A model generated the notes under the pieces. It was not told where the DNA came from. It made no database searches and saw only the letters and a list, made by a program, of their open reading frames with translations. The position numbers and the translations under genes were made by a program. Below, one piece after another: positions 61,100 to 64,000 of a stretch of 64,000 bases of DNA. The DNA comes from Apostichopus japonicus (lineage: Eukaryota; Echinodermata; Holothuroidea; Aspidochirotida; Stichopodidae): contig NC_092562.1 of NCBI RefSeq assembly GCF_037975245.1, forward strand, positions 8,845,001 through 8,909,000, read 5' to 3'. Position 1 is the first letter of the stretch. Each line of letters starts with the position of its first letter.

Positions 61100-63114
61100 T
61101 CTGTTTGTTATCATCGCTTATCTGTGTATATCTACTAACTAGCATATCAGTACTATAAATATGTATTAGTAAGTTTACATGCCTGACCATGTAATGTTAC
61201 TACTTTGGTTAGTGAAATCAGGGACAACACTGAAAGCAGTACTTTCACTATCTGCCTAGTAATTGTAAACATTTAAACTAGTAAATCAACTGCTCCGAAT
61301 CAGTATCTTTACTCAATACCGGCAAGTATAAATACTACCACGGATAGTAAAATCAGGGATCTAAGTTTGCTCGCATTTGTGAGTACTTGTGTTTTCTGTG
61401 TAGATGTGGAATTCTTCACATTACAGTACCGCACAATGGTTAGTTTAAATTGTTTTGTTTACGTGGCCGAGGCGTCTCTCACTTGGCATTATTTCTCACA
61501 GACTGCACAGCTTTGGTGCAGATAGGCCGACCATACATGTCGTTAAGACACGTTTTACTATCTTTGCGCACCTAATTCAAGTGAAGTTAATGTCCTCATA
61601 TGCTGAAGGGATAGCTGTAATTTAAGACCGCCTTAACTGAGCCGAAATTTGTTTTAAGAGTCCAAAGAGGTACGTTAATTTATTTTATGGCTTATAACTT
61701 TATAGATGAAAGTTTACCCCGGACCAAAAGGCTTCTTGTCCAAATGTAGCATGTATATCCCTCAATTACAGAGATAGCAGATATTGTTTTTCGTAAGAAC
61801 TTAATGACAGTTTAAATGGGACTATAGATATTATTGAATGGGCTAGCCTTACTACTATAGATGATATTTTCACATGTAATTGTATATGTATTCGATCGAA
61901 TGCACACTTTGTAGTTTGTTTGTATATTTGTATTTGTAGTTTTCACGATCATGGTAAACAAAGAAAACGAGACGGAATAAATAAAGAGCAACCTTCCGTA
62001 GAAGATTCGGTCCTTATTGACGGCTATAGTCATAATAAGATTGTAAGCGTACTACAAGGCAATGTAGTAGCGATTACAAATCTTTTATAAAATTTATTTT
62101 TATCATAGAACTATACGAGCAGGGGTAGTTGGAATGGGAAGGGCGTGCAGGATACTGTCTGACTAGGTATGCACTCCACGTCGTTAAGGAATTCATTCCT
62201 TGGATGAAGTACTTGGGGAGTGAAAAAAAGGCGTCAGACACTCAAATGATCAGTTTAATAGATCTCATGATTCTTAAAGTATCTTGGATAAGATGCAAAC
62301 TTTGGATGATACGTATAAAATAGTCGTGTGATATATAATACTGAAATAACCTTTACAAGACTGTTGAAACTGCTTGCTGCTTAAATCGCCCGTTGCATGG
62401 GCACATACGAACTAAAAGCTCACCTGGCAAAGGGCTCGTAAAAACACGCCGGCTTTCTATCTCCCGTCCCTCCTCCTACTAGGAGACTAGGGCTACGTCG
62501 CTGCTTATTAATACTGTAGTACTGATGATTTGTAATTGTAGGAGTATTCAAATTAAAAATTTAATTATAATAATACCATATTTAAATAATAATAATAATA
62601 CCATTGAGGGAGAATAAAACCGTGCACCGTATGATAGAAAATGGAATATGAGGTTCGTCGATTGGTGTCTGTAGAGGATGGGGGGGGGGGGTAAGTGGAG
62701 ATGGTGTGTCTGGAGAGGGTAAGGGAGGAGGAGGGGAGTGGATATGGTGTGTATGGAGGGGGTGGGAGAGTAGTGGAGTGGAGTGGAGGTGGTAAATAAA
62801 CATGTGAGTTAATATTTTGCTTATTACGTATGTTAAGAGCGTCTCATTAAACACGCTCTTGGCTTCATCAATCTGTTAGTTTACATCAGCCGATACTGAG
62901 GTTAGCTAGCATTTCTAACATCACGATAATATATTACTTTTACAAAACAGTTCAATGAGTTCTTAAGAATTCTTCCCGAATCAATTATTCGCTGTTTAAA
63001 AGAACCTTTAAATGGTTGTTCATTTTGTTCATTTTAATATAATTGAGAATAGATAGCATAATTAAATAAATAAGTTAGCTTTACTCGGCACAACTACAGC
63101 TTGGATTTGATCTA
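61100..63114. other. Non-coding stretch, no gene seen
   Basis: CTAGGGCTACGTCGCTGC near 62490 matches the CAGCGACGTAGCC string seen at 25419 and 27839 in reverse complement, a possible transposon end without partner. G-rich GGAG repeats at 62680-62790. No exon recognised. Confidence 0.4.
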
Positions 63115-63735
63115 TGTTTCTATTATATTTTTAATCTAAAGAAGATTAGGAAACATATGTCTTCTAGAACTATGAGCACCTTGGTTCATTCATTCATTCA
63201 CAGCAATTTGGATTATGGCAATAGTTTGCTCCATGGTATTCCAGGGTATCTGATTCAGAGACTGCAACGTCTGCAGAACAGCGCAGCCAGGCTTGTTGTA
63301 GACTGCTATGACTTCAACACACCATCGTTGAGTATCCTCCATTCTTTGCACTGGTTGCCTGTTGAAATCAGAATTAAGTTCAAAGTACTGCTCCTGGTGT
63401 ATAAGTGCATTCATGGAATGGCACCCGCCTATTTGTCGGACGATCTGTCCTTCCAGGTCAATACTCGTTATACCTTGCGTTCTAGCAATACACTCACTCT
63501 CACTGTTCCCAGAACTAAACTGAAAACCAATGGCGACCGTGCCTTTCCATCAGCCGGGCCAAAGCTCTGGAATGGTCTGCCCATATCTGTGCGGAGTTCT
63601 CCCACTCTCAGTCAGATCAAGTCTTGATTGAAGACTCATTTTTTCAAGTTGGCGTTCTATTAGGGTTGTACAGCGCTATTGAATACTTCGTAGATTTTAG
63701 CGCTTTATAAGTTCATTTATTATCATTTATTTTTA
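63115..63735 (+). pseudogene. CR1/L2-type LINE 3' fragment (reverse-transcriptase C-terminus)
   Basis: In-frame homology begins at CFYYIFNLKKIRKHMSSRT (63115) and contains the family's hallmark C-terminal motifs: SNLDYGNSLLHGIP, LQRLQNSAARLV, LHWLPVEIRIKFKVLLLVYK, then AGPKLWNGLP. A TGA at 63625-63627 interrupts the frame before LKTHFFKLAFY and a second stop at 63661. The RT catalytic core and endonuclease are missing. The 3' end CAGCGCTATTGAA...AGCGCTTTATAAGTTC with a TTATT-rich tail is typical. It is better preserved than the copy at 45560, so younger. Confidence 0.85.
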
Positions 63736-64000
63736 TGTGAAACAACGTTAAATTTTGATATGAATTAGCCAATTGAAGCACGTTACCGTAAATGATCGAA
63801 GTTAAGAAACCATTTTATCCTTTTTTTTATATTATCCCACAATAAAGGAATGGTAGGTATCATTTGTACCTCATTAATATGCGTATAATCATCAGTAAGA
63901 GACTACTTTATGCGTCTAATGATATCTGAAGACACCTTCCCACGCACGCACCCGCAATCAACCACTGTAATCTTCCACAGATATAAGTTTCCCAAACTAG
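63736..64000. other. Non-coding edge of window
   Basis: No feature recognised. Confidence 0.3.

Noticed and set aside
62582-62854. Proline/histidine-rich minus frame
   Set aside because: Arises from a degenerate GGAGTGG repeat.

Overview
The window is nuclear DNA of an animal. It is AT-rich, gene-poor, built from intron-bearing genes, and full of microsatellites, minisatellites and transposon debris; there are no operons or bacterial signals. A long RING/B-box/coiled-coil TRIM gene with a propeller-like tail, a single-coding-exon peptide GPCR, CR1/L2-type LINE tails and dispersed AGGTCAAAGGTCA-type repeats suggest an invertebrate deuterostome. An echinoderm, perhaps a sea cucumber, is my best guess; this is inference from gene style, not proof.

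Supported genes are few. (1) A TRIM E3 ligase gene lies on the minus strand (7763-9958), with a 5' intron acceptor just before its ATG and a splice donor at its apparent end, so the protein probably continues. (2) A truncated second copy of its 3' part lies at 22401-23023 (minus), inside a ~2.7 kb segmental duplication (about 5690-8394 copied to 19800-23023). (3) A class A GPCR, bombesin/CCHamide-receptor-like, lies at 51556-52629 (minus). (4) A two-exon plus-strand transcript (57326-~61100) carries a 46-codon upstream frame and a 110-aa two-finger C2H2 protein. (5) Two likely orphan exons lie on the minus strand at 17462-17756 and 13470-13503.

Mobile DNA dominates the rest. Four elements with matching 8-bp target duplications (hAT hallmark) are defined to the base: 1979-2387, 41507-41899 (nested inside 41146-42205), and 46786-47156. 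A compound hAT-like region at 25757-29759 is tangled with a 2.4 kb tandem duplication. A decayed Ty1/copia gag start lies at 15015-15478, LINE 3' ends at 45560-45935 and 63115-63735, and a tRNA-derived SINE at 35323-35562.

Simple and satellite DNA is striking. There is a perfect 1.26 kb TATC array directly beside an exact 105-bp palindromic minisatellite (17.9-19.76 kb), 69 GAT units, eleven 55-bp units at 49.5-50.1 kb, a CTGTATTG-type array at 42.8-43.5 kb, and several (AT)n tracts. Two of the (AT)n tracts are flanked by inverted copies of one ~72-bp sequence. The genes do not form one pathway; the layout reads as isolated genes in a repeat-rich, recombining background.
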